Assembly (NCBI GenBank): GCA_033239005.1
Contig: BSQZ01000001.1
Coordinates: forward strand, 3,383,501-3,447,500
Direction of reading: 5' to 3'
DNA: 64,000 nt
Source of the DNA: Lamellibrachia satsuma
Taxonomy: Eukaryota; Annelida; Polychaeta; Sabellida; Siboglinidae
Shown: one piece after another, positions 22,601 to 27,800 of the stretch
Numbering within the stretch: position 1 is the stretch's first letter
Layout of the letters: each line of letters opens with the position of its first letter
Program-made: the position numbers and the translations under genes
Notes under the pieces: model-generated
The model's input: the letters and a program-made list of their open reading frames with translations, nothing else
Told to the model about the DNA's origin: nothing
Databases searched by the model: none

Positions 22601-24926
22601 GTATAGGGCCTAATACTGATCCCTGTGGTACCCCACTCAGAACAGATTTCCAGTTTGATATCTCATCATCTACTATTACTCTCTGACTTATGTTTGTAAG
22701 CCACTCTTCTATCCAGTTGATTACATCATTACCTATACCATGGGCTTTTAGTTTAAGTAACAATCTTTTATGTGGCACTTTATTGAAAGCTTTCTGAAAA
22801 TCTAAGTAGACATTGGCCAGTGGTCATTGCGTCAGTTTTGATGCATCGACACAATGCTGCTCAAAATTGGATGTCTTGACCATGACATTGTCTAGACAGA
22901 ATGAATATTTGTAGGACTGCATGCTTTATTGCTAGAACAACTGGGGCTGCAAAACTGCATGTGTTTAACTTATTTATTTCCTTGTTAAATTAATGGGAAC
23001 TTAGAGATGATCTGAAAACATTGAAGTATGACAGTACACAACAAGCCAAGTAATCTAACCTCAGGCCATCCTCCCCCTCTACATAGAATATTGAAGTGCG
23101 ACAGTACACAACGACCCAAGTACTCTGACCTCAGGCCAATCTCCCCCTCTACATAGAACATTGAAGTATGACAGTACACAACAACCCACGTAATCTAACC
23201 TCAGGCCACCCTCCCCCTCTACATAGAACATTGAAGTGTGACAGTGATTAGAATGTTGGATTCAAGAGGACCGGGTTTCCATTTCTCTTGTAGGGCATAG
23301 TGATACAGAACGTTGGACTCTCATTCAAGAGGACTGGGGTTCCAATCCTATTGTTGCCATTTTGAAGCTTGGCCAATTTTTGTCATGCCACATTGCTTCT
23401 GTTCACTCAACTGTATTAATGAGTGCCTGGCTATAGACAGTGGTTGATATAAGTGAATCAATAGTCTTTGCACAGTAATTGCAGTATGGCTGAATTCTTC
23501 TCAGAGAAGTCAATGAACAGGTCTGCCAGGTGGTGAAGTGGAGTGAACAGATCTGTCAGGGGGTGAAGTGGAGTGAACAGGTCTGTCAGGGGGTGACGTG
23601 GAATGAACAGATCTGTCAGGAGGTGAAGTGGAGTGAACAGGTCTGTCAGGGGATGAAGTGGAATGAACAGATCTGTCAGGGGTGAAGTGGAGTGAACAGA
23701 TCTGTCAGGGGGTGAAGTGGAATGAACAGATCTGTCAGGGGGTGAAGTGGAGTGAACAGGTCTGTCAGGGGATGAAGTGTAATGAACAGATCTGTCAGGG
23801 GGTGAAGTGGAATGAACAGATCTGTCAGGGGTGAAGTGGAATGAACAAATCTGCCAGGGGGTGAAGTGGAATGAACAGGTCTGCCAGGGGGTGAAGTGTA
23901 ATGAACAGGTCTGTCAGGGGGTGAAGTGGAATGAACAGATCTGTCAGGGGTGAAGTTGAATGAACAGGTCTGTCGGGGGTGAAGTGGAATGAACAGATCT
24001 GTCAGGGGGTGAAGTGGAATGAACAGATCTGTCAGGGGGTGAAGTGGAGTGAACAGGTCTGCCAAGGGGTGAAGTGTAATGAACAGATCTGTCAGGGAGT
24101 GAAGTGGAATGAACAGCTCTGTCAGGGGGTGAGGTGGAATAAACAGATCTGTCGGGGGGGGGGGGGGAAGTGGAATGAACAGGTCTGCCAAGGGGTGAAG
24201 TGTAATGAACAGATCTGTCAGGGAGTGAAGTGGAATGAACAGGTCTGCCAGGGGGTGAAGTGTAAAGCAGTTTGAATGGATACAATGCTATATAATAACT
24301 TACTTTACCACATAAGACAACCTTTAACCAAGCGTTTGTTTCTTCCCTAGTTGAATGAGGAGTTCCAGAAGGGGGAGAACCCAGCGGGTCCCATCTACGC
24401 CATCAGTATGACGTGGTTCAGGGATTGGGAGAACTTTGTACGTGCACGCACAAATGGTATGTACACGCAGAGGGCGACGGGGTCTTAGCCTAGATTTGTA
24501 GTCGGTAAGGGATTCTACATACTTTTGGCAATAAATGGTAGATATGTTTATGAACTGTTCTGTGATCGATTTTATAACTGTTCTGTAATTTGCATTACAA
24601 TTTGTTTTATAATGTGTTTGATATAACTATGAGTGCATTTGATTATGAGGTATGCAGTTACACAATGTTGTCAGTTTGTTCATGTGTCATACACTGCTGT
24701 AGATGTGCCAGGACCAATCGACAACAACAGCATCATGGTGACGAAGAGCGGGTGCCACCAGGTGTCTCTCAAGGTGAACTCCGACTACGGCCAGCTGTCG
24801 GAGGAAACTTGGCAGTTCCTCTTCAACATCTACGGTGGCGGCCCAGTCGTCAAGCAGACACGGTCGCCCCCGGCAACGCTGGCATCCAGCGATGTAAAGG
24901 TCACTGAAGGTTGCGATGGCTGTTGA
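1964..24926 (+). CDS. USP20/USP33: USP20/USP33-like ubiquitin carboxyl-terminal hydrolase (20 exons, 5' end missing)
   Basis: Cysteine protease that removes ubiquitin from substrates; vertebrate USP20 and USP33 act on receptors and signalling proteins. Exons read from the sequence: 1964-2086, 2483-2583, 4091-4227, 4523-4592, 5647-5760, 7919-7997, 8772-9206, 10098-10392, 10823-10911, 13522-13691, 13991-14095, 14800-14845, 15300-15414, 18104-18169, 18924-19050, 19681-19850, 20228-20309, 21430-21538, 24351-24456, 24703-24926. All have AG/GT borders and together give 2763 nt, exactly 921 codons including TGA. Order of domains: ZnF-UBP, UCH catalytic core with a long acidic insert, two DUSP domains. 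That order and the length (920 aa plus a missing N-terminus of roughly 30 aa) match USP20/33. Catalytic residues of the visible chain are Cys132 (GNTCYLN), His651 (GHYTAYA) and Asp668 (WYEFDD). USP20 versus USP33 cannot be decided; invertebrates may have a single ancestor of both. Confidence 0.94.
2840..3000 (+). repeat. AATTC-rich dispersed repeat, forward copy
   Basis: Starts cagggctggggacaattcc, followed by many aattc/gaatt words and then cattttcttgatctggtc. An inverse copy lies at 360-540 (its reverse complement starts cagggctgtggtgaatt). Degenerate relatives are visible at 3690-3845 and 36890-37010, and a related head (cagggctggatccaatta) at 6773. This looks like a non-autonomous element family; coding is not supported. 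Confidence 0.55.
4091..4227 (+). CDS. USP20/USP33: USP exon C: acidic linker
   Basis: Begins after ccag and ends aaa g|gt. It encodes the linker between the zinc finger and the catalytic core, ending in a Glu/Asp/Ser-rich stretch ([16 protein letters not shown]). The split glycine codon joins exactly to GLTGLENMG in the next exon, as in the USP20/33 family. Confidence 0.88.
4523..4592 (+). CDS. USP20/USP33: USP exon D: catalytic cysteine box
   Basis: Encodes [19 protein letters not shown] and ends in ALSN plus tg|gtac. This is the USP Cys box. The nucleophile is Cys132 of the visible chain (codon 4555-4557). The split Cys codon (tg|t) continues in the exon at 5647. The intron between them is built largely of tandem repeats (4630-4770 and 4791-5646). 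Confidence 0.95.
4630..4770 (+). repeat. 33-bp minisatellite in USP intron D-E
   Basis: About four copies of a 33-bp unit with ccagacatgtctgtgaaacc and attgtcactct. The unit is a multiple of three, so it stays open in several frames, but it lies past the donor at 4592. Confidence 0.85.
4791..5700 (+). repeat. 61-bp minisatellite made from a USP exon and its splice acceptor
   Basis: About 15 units of 60-63 bp. Each contains tttactgtccacag, tcccccactgacgagg and ttcttcctggactgcc. The last unit is the genuine start of exon E (5647). Each unit carries the intron's acceptor plus roughly 45 nt of exon sequence. Units vary by 1-3 bp, so most upstream acceptors are out of frame; the nearest (5584) is in frame. 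Confidence 0.93.
5647..5760 (+). CDS. USP20/USP33: USP exon E: catalytic core after the Cys box
   Basis: Starts after tgtccacag and encodes [20 protein letters not shown], then [14 protein letters not shown], ending ag|gtaggc. It continues the core directly after ALSNC. Its first half and its acceptor are the last unit of a 61-bp tandem array of about 15 copies that fills the intron. The acceptor one unit upstream (exon start 5584) is 63 nt away, in frame and stop-free, so an isoform with 21 extra residues is possible. Confidence 0.92.
6145..6345 (+). repeat. 33-bp minisatellite
   Basis: About six diverged copies of a unit containing tttagtctgacactgatgca and atgtgtaacacatg, in the USP intron E-F. 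Confidence 0.8.
6425..6705 (+). repeat. 25-bp minisatellite
   Basis: About 11 nearly identical copies of a 25-bp unit (gtacagggcatgtagcatta plus acagt). The high homogeneity suggests recent expansion. Confidence 0.93.
7072..7882 (+). repeat. 58-bp minisatellite upstream of USP exon F
   Basis: About 14 copies of a 58-bp unit with gagtggacacatcc, gtggtcagttggtctatg and tctgatgggagtgtgct. Variant types alternate (agctcttgag, agttcaggag, agctcacgag), suggesting higher-order blocks. Confidence 0.93.
7919..7997 (+). CDS. USP20/USP33: USP exon F: catalytic core segment
   Basis: Starts after gtttgcag and encodes [20 protein letters not shown], then SGYTQQ, ending cag|gtagga. It joins in phase to DSQEFLR. 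The 3' end with its donor site is unit 1 of a perfect 45-bp array of 8 copies (7971-8335). The upstream intron ends in a 58-bp minisatellite that stops about 35 bp before the acceptor. Confidence 0.92.
7971..8335 (+). repeat. 45-bp minisatellite made from a USP exon end and its donor site
   Basis: Eight copies at exactly 45-bp spacing (gttcagtggctacac begins near 7976, 8021, 8066, and so on to 8291). Each contains the exon's last codons (SGYTQQ) and the donor cag|gtagga; the last copy has cag|gtaagc. Reading past the first donor in frame meets tga after gta gga ctt cag, so only the first donor keeps the protein open. Confidence 0.94.
8772..9206 (+). CDS. USP20/USP33: USP exon G: QEF box plus acidic insert
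   Basis: A phase 0-0 exon of 145 codons. It opens with [20 protein letters not shown], the conserved QQDxxEFL box that follows the Cys box in USPs. It then runs into a Ser/Asp/Glu-rich low-complexity region (for example [15 protein letters not shown]), which is the family's non-conserved insert within the catalytic core. The donor is aag|gtagtt. Confidence 0.92.
10098..10392 (+). CDS. USP20/USP33: USP exon H: variable insert, weak acceptor
   Basis: Open for 98 codons, encoding a Pro/Ser/Asp-rich segment ([26 protein letters not shown]), and ends gaa g|gtctgt. The phase must be 0 to follow exon G. Only three AGs fit this: before 10098, 10113 or 10122. None has a good pyrimidine tract. The sequence just upstream (10060-10097) looks like the tail of an interspersed repeat (ggcgctatataaa), so the true start is uncertain by 15-24 nt. 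Confidence 0.75.
10823..10911 (+). CDS. USP20/USP33: USP exon I: first CxxC of the catalytic-domain zinc site
   Basis: Starts after tttgtag and ends cga|gtaagt. It encodes [20 protein letters not shown], then LTCER. The CLTC pair is the first half of the zinc ribbon inside the USP fold; the second pair (CEKC) is in the exon at 13991. Phase 1 to 0. The following intron (2.6 kb) contains a hAT-type element and a 20-bp minisatellite. Confidence 0.93.
11097..12800. mobile_element. Degenerate hAT-type DNA transposon
   Basis: The left end caatggttcccaacc, followed by ccgcgtacccc, mirrors the right end gtaccccaggttgagaacc; together they show the hAT-like end type ggttctcaacc...gtacccc. About 1.7 kb with no open transposase. 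It interrupts a smaller repeat whose two halves flank it (ttaaaggttcttcctcaatt before, gaactgaggag and ttttaa after). Target duplication is imperfect (ctaaaatt / ctaaatga). Confidence 0.65.
13243..13525 (+). repeat. 20-bp minisatellite ending at the acceptor of USP exon J
   Basis: About 14 copies of gtaggtgtttgtgtgtggtt with small variants. The exon begins inside the repeat phase (ttgtag|gtgtcg), so every unit offers ttgtag|gtgt. Confidence 0.92.
13522..13691 (+). CDS. USP20/USP33: USP exon [11 protein letters not shown] segment
   Basis: Encodes [19 protein letters not shown], then an [15 protein letters not shown] helix region, ending cgc ag|gtgggt. The acceptor ttgtag|gtgt is the last repeat of a 20-bp array (about 14 copies of a unit containing ttgtaggtgt) that runs up to the exon, so many near-identical AGs precede it. 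Confidence 0.92.
13991..14095 (+). CDS. USP20/USP33: USP exon K: second CxxC pair
   Basis: Starts after cccttgcag and encodes [20 protein letters not shown], then [16 protein letters not shown], ending aa|gtccgt. [19 protein letters not shown] is a highly conserved USP20/33 stretch; CEKC completes the zinc site with CLTC of exon I. Confidence 0.94.
14800..14845 (+). CDS. USP20/USP33: USP exon L: short core exon
   Basis: A 46-nt exon between gatttgtag and gtatgc. It encodes [16 protein letters not shown] and links CEKCNK to ILCIHLKRF with no frame break. It is too short to be seen without its neighbours. Confidence 0.92.
15300..15414 (+). CDS. USP20/USP33: USP exon M: CIHLKRF segment
   Basis: Starts after ttcttccag and encodes [20 protein letters not shown], then [18 protein letters not shown], ending aaa g|gtgcgg. 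The LxIHLKRF and FPLxGLD motifs are hallmarks of USP catalytic domains. A 31-bp minisatellite begins about 30 bp inside the next intron. Confidence 0.95.
15445..15955 (+). repeat. 31-bp minisatellite
   Basis: About 16 copies of a 31-bp unit with atgtattggatgtgtgtgcc and tgcatgtgtac. Because 31 is not a multiple of three, all frames stay open for long stretches on both strands; these are not genes. Confidence 0.93.
16110..16385 (+). repeat. 64-bp higher-order repeat of two 32-bp halves
   Basis: Alternating halves gatggtaggatcattccttg... and gattgtaggatctttctgtg..., each 32 bp and clearly related, form about four 64-bp units. The first half-unit is truncated and variant. Confidence 0.88.
16885..17495 (+). 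repeat. 22-bp pyrimidine-rich minisatellite resembling splice acceptors
   Basis: About 27 copies of a 22-bp unit made of a pyrimidine run (ttctccctgctctccc) followed by ctacag or atacag. Lies in the 2.7 kb intron between USP exons M and N and ends at the 3' tail of an inverted SINE. Confidence 0.93.
17497..17812 (-). mobile_element. tRNA-derived SINE, inverted, head truncated
   Basis: Reverse complement shows a B-box-like segment (aagtttgaatcctc), a body (gtgcagtaattacagtgtgg) and a tail (ggaatgaacaggtttgcc, gtgaagtgtaaacggtgc) ending in (TA)n. It shares body and tail with the element at 23295-24300. Internal gtactcatatccaccag is repeated four times (17640-17710), and a (gcgt)n tract replaces the head. 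Confidence 0.7.
17812..17855 (+). repeat. (GTGC)n microsatellite
   Basis: About ten gcgt tetranucleotides. A related (GCAC)n/(CA)n tract lies at about 18745-18885, just before the acceptor of USP exon O. Confidence 0.9.
18104..18169 (+). CDS. USP20/USP33: USP exon N: [14 protein letters not shown]
   Basis: A 66-nt exon (tttcag to gtttgt) encoding [20 protein letters not shown], then AG. It forms the start of the His box; the split Gly codon joins to GGHYTAYA in the next exon. Confidence 0.94.
18924..19050 (+). CDS. USP20/USP33: USP exon O: catalytic histidine and aspartate
   Basis: Starts after tttcag and ends tac ag|gtacag. It encodes [20 protein letters not shown], then DKYVTEV and AYVLFYR. 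The His of GHYTAYA (codon 18929-18931, residue 651) and the first Asp of WYEFDD (residue 668) complete the catalytic triad, and YVLFYR closes the USP fold. Confidence 0.95.
19681..19850 (+). CDS. USP20/USP33: USP exon P: start of first DUSP domain
   Basis: Starts after tttgtatag and encodes [16 protein letters not shown], then [20 protein letters not shown] and FLCRHRG. The YxSxxWxxxFxTFxEPGPI pattern is the DUSP domain, a ubiquitin/substrate-interaction module present in two copies in USP20/33. The donor is cac aga g|gtttgt. Confidence 0.94.
20228..20309 (+). CDS. USP20/USP33: USP exon Q: first DUSP domain, middle
   Basis: Starts after gttgacag and encodes [20 protein letters not shown], then LWEFLHDE, ending ga|gtgagt. 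The intron that follows holds an internally deleted LINE fragment (20600-21070). Confidence 0.92.
20600..21070 (-). mobile_element. CR1/jockey-like LINE fragment, internally deleted
   Basis: On the - strand, the sequence matches the element's 3' part ([25 protein letters not shown]) joined directly to its central RT region (reverse of ctttgtcgaaag...). The catalytic stretch and fingers between them are missing compared with the copies at 21.6 and 47 kb. Lies antisense in USP intron Q-R. Confidence 0.75.
21430..21538 (+). CDS. USP20/USP33: USP exon R: end of first DUSP domain
   Basis: Starts after tttctttag and encodes [20 protein letters not shown], then [16 protein letters not shown], ending cag|gttagt. 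FGGGPAxNHLY is the conserved C-terminal motif of DUSP1. The next intron (2.8 kb) contains an antisense LINE, a 70-bp repeat, and a SINE whose tail has been expanded into a minisatellite. Confidence 0.94.
21600..22812 (-). mobile_element. CR1/jockey-like LINE, 5'-truncated, with an internal (TA)n expansion
   Basis: On the - strand, in order: [38 protein letters not shown], a (TA)n tract, then [34 protein letters not shown] and [22 protein letters not shown] is the RT catalytic motif and [10 protein letters not shown] the preceding RT block. Truncated in the RT domain, and frame-broken in the 3' part. Lies antisense in USP intron R-S. Confidence 0.88.
22528..22592 (+). repeat. (TA)n inside the LINE reverse transcriptase
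   Basis: About 32 TA dinucleotides exactly where other copies have ttaatataaatgat (the YINDL codons of the RT). It interrupts the RT frame. Confidence 0.9.
23020..23240 (+). repeat. 70-bp tandem repeat
   Basis: Three to four copies at 70-bp spacing (ttgaagtatg at 23021, ttgaagtgcg at 23091, ttgaagtatg at 23161, ttgaagtgtg at 23231), each with cagtacacaac and ctcaggcca. Confidence 0.9.
23245..24300 (+). mobile_element. tRNA-derived SINE with tail expanded into a 30-bp minisatellite
   Basis: The head has a B-box-like ggttccaatcc preceded by catagtgatacagaacgttgg; a partial second head precedes it (ttagaatgttggattcaaga). The body (gcacagtaattgcagtatgg) matches the inverted SINE at 17.5 kb. Its tail segment (aatgaacaggtctgccaggg plus ggtgaagtg) is then repeated about 25 times at 30-bp spacing (23515-24275) before the normal end gtgtaaagcag...tgctatata. 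Confidence 0.75.
24351..24456 (+). CDS. USP20/USP33: USP exon S: second DUSP domain, start
   Basis: Starts after cttccctag and encodes [20 protein letters not shown], then [15 protein letters not shown], ending aat g|gtatgt. ISMxWFRxWExFV is the beginning of DUSP2 in this family. Confidence 0.94.
24703..24926 (+). CDS. USP20/USP33: USP exon T: end of second DUSP domain and stop
   Basis: Starts after tgctgtag and encodes [10 protein letters not shown], then [20 protein letters not shown], followed by a short variable tail to TGA at 24924-24926. PGPIDN and SEETWxxLxxxYGGGP are the conserved end of the protein. GC content is higher than in the surrounding introns. Confidence 0.94.
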
Positions 24927-25473
24927 AGCCTGGTTGTCAACCGTGATGGTGTTGGCGACCTGCTTTGAGCCAGTCCCTGGCATTGATGTACCAAGCCCAC
25001 ACACACTTTCAAGTTCAGCAGAAACTCGAGTCTGTTGAATTGTTTGCTGCATAAAATGCGAGAAAATCAGATGATCTCTTATTTAATATTTGCGTGTGCA
25101 CAGCAGCTGGGTGGATACAGACGTACAGACGTGTTGCCAGTGGTTCACAGACAGGGTGTCTGTTTTTAAGACAGATCAGCTCTTATAGTCCCGCTAAACA
25201 TACTCTGTTGAATTATAATAGTATATATATAGTATATAGTAATGTACGAAAACATTCAAACACAGAACACTGTTGAATTATAACAGTGTTCTGTGTTTGA
25301 ATGTTTTCGTATATTACTTCTTGTCATACCTCAGTGGTAGCTGTTCCATACAACAGGTCAACACAGAAACGAGAGCACTAAAAAGTTGTGTCATTTGTAC
25401 ATATTTTTAATATTTGCGGCAATTATTAATGTTTAACACTGTTGCCGTGGTGACGAATCAACGTTTTAATAAA
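24927..25473 (+). other. Probable 3' UTR and poly(A) signal of the USP gene
   Basis: No open frame follows the stop. The first canonical AATAAA is at 25468-25473, about 540 nt after the stop, so the 3' UTR probably ends near 25.49 kb. It would then include the long hairpin at 25238-25318. A second AATAAA lies near 25756. Confidence 0.5.
25238..25318. repeat. Long near-perfect inverted repeat (hairpin) in the 3' UTR region
   Basis: Arms 25245-25274 and 25282-25311 are perfect 30-bp reverse complements separated by 7 bp (gaattat). Including one mismatch, the arms extend to 37 bp (25238-25274 with 25282-25318). A related half-copy (tgttgaattataatag) lies at 25207-25222. A recent palindromic duplication or a small fold-back element is likely; as RNA it would be a long double-stranded hairpin. 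Confidence 0.9.
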
Positions 25474-26009
25474 TGTATCTAGTATGAGTGGCTTTTGGCT
25501 GATCAGACTTTTTATCAAAATTCAATACAAAATAACAACGAAATTTCATTCAAATAACATCCTAAAGGAGCCATTTATTTCTTTGGTGATCAACTATATC
25601 ATCTGATAAAAGAAGCATACTGAACAGCAATATGCAGTCATTCCACTTTTAAATGAATTGTAGCCCAGTTTGGTGAAACCAAATTTAAGAATTTTTTTAA
25701 CAATTTAAAATGCCACACACATCCTGTGGTAGGGAGTTCCAATATAATAATTACAATAAATGTTGTGTTCAGCTCACTAAGAAATGTATCTTGTTTTGAG
25801 TTCTGCAAGTTTCATAAAGATTGATGATTACTGCATTGTAGCAGACAGAGTAAAAATGTCTTCCTTGAAAACTGCAATTCCAGAGGTGGCTATTACACAA
25901 TTAAATATTTATTCCATTTCACTTGATCAATATTTTTACAAGTCATGACCAATAAAAATTTTAATGTTGTAGAAATGTACACAATTTGTATGAATTATGG
26001 GCCAAAAAA

Positions 26010-26685
26010 ATAATATGTGCTAATGTTATTGTGGGTGTGACTTGTGCCCTAGTACAACTGTGTGCTAGTGTTACTGTGGGTGTGACTTGTGTCCTAGTAC
26101 AACTGTGTGCTAGTGTTATTGTGGGTGTGACTTGTGTCCTAGTACAACTGTGTGCTAGTGTTATTGTGGGTGTGACTTTTGTCCTAGTACAACTGTGTGC
26201 TAGTGTTATTGTGGGTGTGACTTTTGTCGTAGTACAACTGTGTGCTAGTGTTATTGTGGGTGTGACTTTTGTCCTAGTACAACTGTGTGCTAGTGTTATT
26301 GTGGGTGTGACTTTTGTCCTAGTACAACTGTGTGCTAGTGTTATTGTGGGTGTGACTTGTGTCCTAGTACAGTTGTGTGCTAGTGTTATTGTGGGTGACT
26401 TGTGCCCTAGTACAACTGTGTGCTAGTGTTATTGTGGGTGTGACTTTTGTCCTAGTACAACTGTGTGCTAGTGTTATTGTGGGTGTGACTTTTGTCCTAG
26501 TACAACTGTGTGCTAGTGTTATTGTGGGTGTGACTTTTGTCCTAGTACAACTGTGTGCTAGTGTTATTGTGGGTGTGACTTGTGTCCTAGTACAGTTGTG
26601 TGCTAGTGTTATTGTGGGTGACTTGTGCCCTAGTACAACTGTGTGCTAGTGTTATTGTGGGTGTGACTTCTGTCCTAGTACAACT
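26010..26685 (+). repeat. 45-bp minisatellite with higher-order duplication
   Basis: About 15 copies of a 45-bp unit (gtgctagtgttattgtgggt, gtgacttgtgtcctagtaca, actgt). A five-unit block including a unit with a 6-bp deletion (gtgggtgactt) occurs twice, near 26391 and 26611 (220 bp apart). Lies between the ends of the USP and zinc-finger genes. Confidence 0.93.
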
Positions 26686-26858
26686 AAAATTACATTAAAT
26701 ATTGCATTTAAACATTTTGTTTGAGAATTTCTTTTATACAACAATTAAACCAAATTGTGAGTAGATGTTTGTTGCATGTGGTAGATGTTATTGTATGTGT
26801 TCTGAAATCACCAATCACATGGTGTTGTCAATTATGCGTGCGGACCTGCCCCACCTTC

Positions 26859-26908
<50 letters not shown>

Positions 26909-27639
26909 TATACATATATATAAAATATGCATTTAATTATGTATTATATAAATATATACATATATAGCATAGTTTAGGTGAAGTCCACCTATCATTACGT
27001 TTTTCTGTAAAGATGACAAAACTATCAAGCAGCAGACAAATGTATATTTACTACAAAAAATGGACAAATCTCACTAGCACATTAAACAAAAACATATTTA
27101 CTTCAAAAAATGTAACTCAAAAATCTAACTGGCACATTAATCTTTTACAATCCTCTCCTACAATCAGCTACTCCTTTAACTATTGTGCTGTCATCACTCA
27201 TACATAGTAATGTGCTCTTGGAGCACTGTTAATAGTCCTCGAGATTCATATGGAGTAACAATATGTACAACCCCAGGGCTTCGGAAACGAGTCCTTCAAT
27301 ATTCTCCCTAACTAGTTGAGACACCCCATCAACAATATATCCCACCTTACATATGCGAGCCACAGCACTTTTAAAGTAGCAGTGAATCGCTGTACATTAG
27401 CTGCAATAGTTGTCAGTTTTGGCGAAGATGTTCATCAGGTTGGGAATTGAAGGATTATATAATGTTCTTCTGGACACAACAGTGAAGATTGACTGCAAGG
27501 GTGCCAAATGTTTGAGAGAGAAGCAATACTGACCATGAATAGACACGAGGGGGATACCGGCTCAGCCATGCATAAGATGTACCATCTGGCAAGCAGAACT
27601 AAATCCCTCAATTCAGTTCCTGAAGAAGACAACTGACCT
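26686..27639. other. Tail-to-tail intergenic DNA
   Basis: AT-rich, with (TA)n at 26862-26900 and a possible poly(A) hexamer for the - strand gene (tttaat at 26933). No other feature is recognised. The 3' UTR of the zinc-finger gene probably occupies part of it. Confidence 0.4.
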
Positions 27640-27800
27640 GTATAATCAATGTCAATCATGTCACTGCTGGAATTTGTCACTGTTGTCATTGTCCGACGAG
27701 TGTCAACCATGCCACTCGTCATTGCTGGAATCCATGTCACTGTTGTCATTGTCCGACGAGTGTCAACCATATCACTCATCACTGCTAGAATCTGTGTCAC
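27640..27800 (-). repeat. Tandem copies of the zinc-finger gene's last codons in its 3' UTR
   Basis: A unit of about 60 bp containing gacaacagtgac, then gattctagcagtgatgag, spans the stop codon and is repeated about twice more downstream with small changes. The stop TGA of the coding copy reads TGG in the next copy. The repeats therefore arose from the acidic C-terminal coding end. Confidence 0.8.

Noticed and set aside
23280..23350. Functional tRNA gene
   Set aside because: A B-box-like motif is present but no cloverleaf with paired acceptor ends can be drawn, and the body and tail match another interspersed copy: a SINE head.
26010..26649. Hydrophobic Val/Cys-rich frames (VLVQLCASVIVG) resembling membrane segments
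   Set aside because: Product of the 45-bp repeat (a multiple of three, therefore open); no start context, splice site or conservation signal.
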